This document shows positions 60,885 to 64,000 of a stretch of 64,000 bases of DNA, piece by piece. Made by a program: the position numbers and the translations under genes. Source of the stretch: Pampus argenteus (Eukaryota; Chordata; Actinopteri; Scombriformes; Stromateidae); the NCBI GenBank assembly GCA_036937835.1, contig CM072880.1, positions 2,977,501-3,041,500 of the forward strand, in the 5' to 3' direction. The stretch's first letter is position 1, and the number at the start of each line of letters is the position of its first letter. The notes under the pieces are model-generated. The model was given only the letters and a program-made list of their open reading frames with translations. It did not search any database and was not told where the DNA came from.

Positions 60885-63260
60885 CTAACCCTCGTCTTCA
60901 CTCTCTTCCTCCAGCGTTTCCTCAAATACTATTTCTGGTAGCCTGAAGCATTCCTCAAAGAAGTTCACCAGGGACTGGCTGAGGTGCTGCCTTGTTGCTT
61001 CGCTGTGAATGAAGTGGCCTTCATCCGGGTAAATCTGAGACACAGAAGTTAAGGTGTGAACTGATTAGTGAGATGCAGCCACAATCAAAGGGAACAGAGT
61101 CCATTTTTTTTGTGCCAGTTGTGCCCAAAGTGAAGTCTTGTTTGCAGTAAACGGGGCTTTAATTTTCAGCGTATGAGCTTAACAAGGATATTTTAAAATA
61201 TCCTAACTAAAACCTATCTGAGAAACCAGGTTAAGGCACGTGTGCACAGTAACCTGTCTATCGGTCGGTAATAAACTACAATGAACATTCAACTGCATTG
61301 CATTGTATCTTAATTGGATTAGTCCTGGTGTTAATGCAGGGTGCCCAAGAAGGTCTTATAATCTCATTATGTGAAATGAAGGCATTGTGTGGGCTAATCC
61401 TCTGCCTGCTGCGGTATCCCGCTGGGATCACAGAGCTCCCAAAGGTTGGAGAGTAACTGAACCAGAAACAGGAAGGTGAGCAGTCACTCGGATCAGCAGC
61501 GTTTGTAATTAGTCAGGAGTGAATGTAAAACCACATACCTGTAAGGTGTAGTTGGCCTTTACACTGATAAGCTGAGAGATGAATTTTGCTGTATGTTGGA
61601 AATGGACTTTTTCTGGGAAAATAATAGAATGAAACAAAATATCAGTTATTGGATGTCTGTTATGTTCATATAAGATTTATATAAAAAAAATGATTTTCTT
61701 ACCGTCAGCTGTTGGATGGATAATAAGAAATTTCTTCTCCTTGAACTGAGGAGCTCTGTGTGCTAAATTTGCCATCTAAAGGAGAAATTCAGTTAAAGTA
61801 AAACACACTGCAACTGGATTTTAATACATAACAAATGCAATCAAATCTTACCGTGTACGCCCTCGGATCAGGTTTGGGAAGTCCGAGATATCTCTCTGAA
61901 AAAGCAGAGGCTGGAGAGGAAAGAGGGTTTCAATTAATGCTTGACATCAGAACCTGATATTAATAACTACATGTCATTTCTATCTGCTTCTACGGCCGTT
62001 CAGAGTCAAGTACACTTTTTCTATTCTATATTCAAATATATTCATCCATCTACATATTCTCTAGTCTCCAAGGTGTTGTGGACTGTCCTCATTTGCAATT
62101 CCAAACTCATATAGTGTCATGGCATGTCTCTCATTCCCTCCGGCAAAGCGAGAGAAATCAAATAGATGGGAAATCAGTCACACTGCGGCGCTCAGCGCCT
62201 CCTTAATTCGCAGTTTGGTGACTCAGTGTGCCTGCAGCTAGAGGAGCATCGTTTCGCTGCCTCTTTTTTTTTTTGTCACTCTCTATTCTACATTTTATTC
62301 CTTTGGTAGCCAAGATGAGGCCAGTGTAGTTAACTTTGTCAGGCAGCGTTATGATCAGGAAGCATCACACTGATAAGGTGAACAAGCTCATTTCTCTTTC
62401 TCACATACATACTGTACATGTGGTCACTGAAATAACTCAGAGCTACAGAGGTAAAGATGCTCCATTTCTTTCCTTTTTCCCATTTTATTAGTTTCTAATA
62501 ACGCAGCTTAGCCTGAACCTTCTTTACTACCGACTGTATTGTGTTTTTTGTAGTCAAATACAAACACACACTGTACCATATAATTCAAAGTCAGTGATGG
62601 GCGAGAGGACAGCGCCACATTTTACAGGTGATTCCTCTCCGCTGAGCAACAAGCTGGTGACATAGCCGCCATACACCTGAGATATAATAAAGACATGTGA
62701 TCACAGAGACATGAGGAGCTGCACATTGAAACCAACAGCAGGATGTTGAGCCTTGATGTTAACAAAGACATGCACGCTTGTTTTAATTAGATATTCAGAT
62801 TATTCTTACCTTTCCAAAAGCTCCAACTCTGGTCTTGTCAATATACGGCTCTTTCAGAATAACACTGCAAAAGATAAACATTGTTTAAGGCTACGTAGAG
62901 CTCCATCTGTCTAACGAGAGAAACTGCAACTGAAACAAGGCGTTTATGACACATTATAGCAGTATTTACATCTTAAATAACCCATTCAATGTACTTCAGT
63001 GGAGAAGCTATAGAAATATATATATACATATATGTGTGTGTCCTGCTGCACATACTTGAGCGCTTTCCTTTGATCCAGTTCCTCGAACACGCCCAGCTTC
63101 TTCTGGATCCGGTGCAGGAGGTTGGTGCCCTGGAAACCGCTGCCTTGTCCATCACATCGAACCACGATGGCACCGAAGCTGCTGACCAGCACCGTGGCCC
63201 AGTCCATGTGAAACTGCTCCGACACTATCTGGCCACCAGGTGTCCCATCGCTACACGTAT

Positions 63261-63300
<40 letters not shown>

Positions 63301-63920
63301 AACCACAACAGTACAATAAGGCTTCTTATTGTGCTTTTCATACATTAAAATACCTTAAACAAAATAGGTTTCCATATTTGTATGTGGCAGTGAGATACAT
63401 TGTGCAGAGTAGTTTGAAGGATGAAGGAAATCTGATTATACAGCACTGGTGATTTTAAGACTTATTGTGCTTAAACTGAAAGAGGGTCAGGCCTCTGAAT
63501 ATAAAACACTGAAGTTGAAAACGTGACAGATAAGCTGTCATTATCAACGTTCACGGGATCGGAAAACGGACATAAAGACAGAGCATTAAGAGCCGGATTC
63601 TGAAAAGCTTATATTTCATTTAAAAATAGACCCAGGCCTGAGTAAAAGGGAACGCTAATCAAAGGACGGAGCGGAGCACAGAGTGAATGAAGGAGTAATT
63701 ATTATCCAGCTAGAGTCGAGGACAAAGCCGCGTGTCTCTGTTAGTCGGATTAAAACTCCGTCCTCATATAACTCAGCCGAGCGTGGACACAAGTCGACAC
63801 TTCTGACACGCGCTTTTATTTTCTTTGTGGAAAAGTATTTTCATACATACACAAGCAGGAGCAGCGGGTAGTGTGATGTGTCCATGAAGCCGGCGGGTTT
63901 GAGGATCTGCATTGATAAAG
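60885..63920 (-). CDS. dpp6: DPP6-type dipeptidyl-peptidase-like protein, last eight coding exons
   Basis: DPP6 is a type II membrane protein that binds Kv4 potassium channels and lacks peptidase activity. Exons in transcript order: 63920-63851, 63250-63056, 62864-62810, 62676-62577, 61910-61852, 61775-61703, 61612-61539 and 61034-60885 (stop TAG at 60887-60885). Phases join into about 258 residues of the alpha/beta-hydrolase domain: MQILKPAGFMDTSHYPLLLL, DGQGSGFQGTNLLH, SPITDFELY, ASAFSERYLG, LIIHPTADEKVHF and YPDEGHFIHS. The nucleophile elbow reads GKVYGG, with Val where active DPP4 has Ser; the Asp and His positions remain. FQGTNLL, FLIIHPTADEK and FFEECF favour DPP6 over DPP10. The propeller, transmembrane and cytoplasmic parts lie beyond position 64000. 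Confidence 0.93.
63265..63299. repeat. (AC)n microsatellite in a dpp6 intron
   Basis: About seventeen AC units, 15 nt upstream (in transcript sense) of the 63250-63056 exon. It forms the polypyrimidine-side context (GT-rich) of that acceptor. Confidence 0.9.
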
Positions 63921-64000
63921 CTGTAAAACAACAAAACAACTGTCATGAATGCTGTTCTGTGTAGCCTGAATATATTTACAGCCATAATTAATTATCATTA

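Noticed and set aside
60885..63920. Active DPP4 or DPP10
   Set aside because: The GWSYGG serine motif is missing, excluding DPP4; sequence around GFQGTNLLH, HPTADEKVHF and FFEECF is nearer DPP6 than DPP10.

Overview
The window is vertebrate genomic DNA, almost certainly from a ray-finned (teleost) fish. Genes are split by GT-AG introns, many short. CA/TG microsatellites are very frequent, base composition is moderately AT-rich, a teleost-type hAT DNA transposon is present, and the proteins read as orthologues of vertebrate collagen XV, gamma-glutamyl hydrolase, apolipoprotein D and DPP6. No tRNA, rRNA, CRISPR array or bacterial-type operon was seen.

Layout. 1-3.4 kb is upstream DNA with a pyrimidine tract, an 11-bp GT-rich minisatellite and one isolated exon-like segment. 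3.49-43.02 kb (+) is one complete collagen XV alpha-1 gene (col15a1-like). I could trace 45 coding exons that join in a single frame (3,795 coding nt, 1,264 residues): signal peptide, thrombospondin-N/laminin-G-like domain, acidic proteoglycan-type region, interrupted Gly-X-Y triple helix, trimerisation domain and C-terminal endostatin-like (restin) domain. Its second intron is 24.6 kb. A complete hAT transposon (8,900-11,288) with 14-bp terminal inverted repeats, a perfect 8-bp target duplication and an uninterrupted 621-codon transposase sits in it on the opposite strand.

44.4-59.2 kb is a locally duplicated region. Three gamma-glutamyl hydrolase (ggh) genes, all with intact nine-exon frames and catalytic Cys and His, lie in tandem on +. 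One intact apolipoprotein D-like lipocalin lies between copies 2 and 3, and a broken lipocalin first exon precedes copy 1. Decayed copies of the 3' end of col15a1 lie at 45.0-45.5 and 49.1 kb, and a decayed Ty3/Gypsy reverse-transcriptase fragment lies at 50.3-50.6 kb. Copy 2 of ggh looks mosaic: its promoter and first exon match copy 1, its later exons match copy 3.

60.9-64 kb (-) holds the last eight coding exons of a DPP6-type (dipeptidyl-peptidase-like, Kv4 channel auxiliary) gene, whose 5' part lies beyond the window. It converges tail-to-tail on the ggh array.

The genes are not a pathway. Collagen XV is a basement-membrane proteoglycan, GGH is a lysosomal/secreted folate-polyglutamate hydrolase, the lipocalin is a secreted carrier for small hydrophobic molecules, and DPP6 is a neuronal membrane protein. 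Nothing here is clearly a new molecular system. The most notable content is the recent structural history of the ggh/apod/col15a1-tail array and the intact hAT element. Exon boundaries were placed by eye from splice signals, reading phase and protein similarity recalled from the families; no alignment or database search was run.
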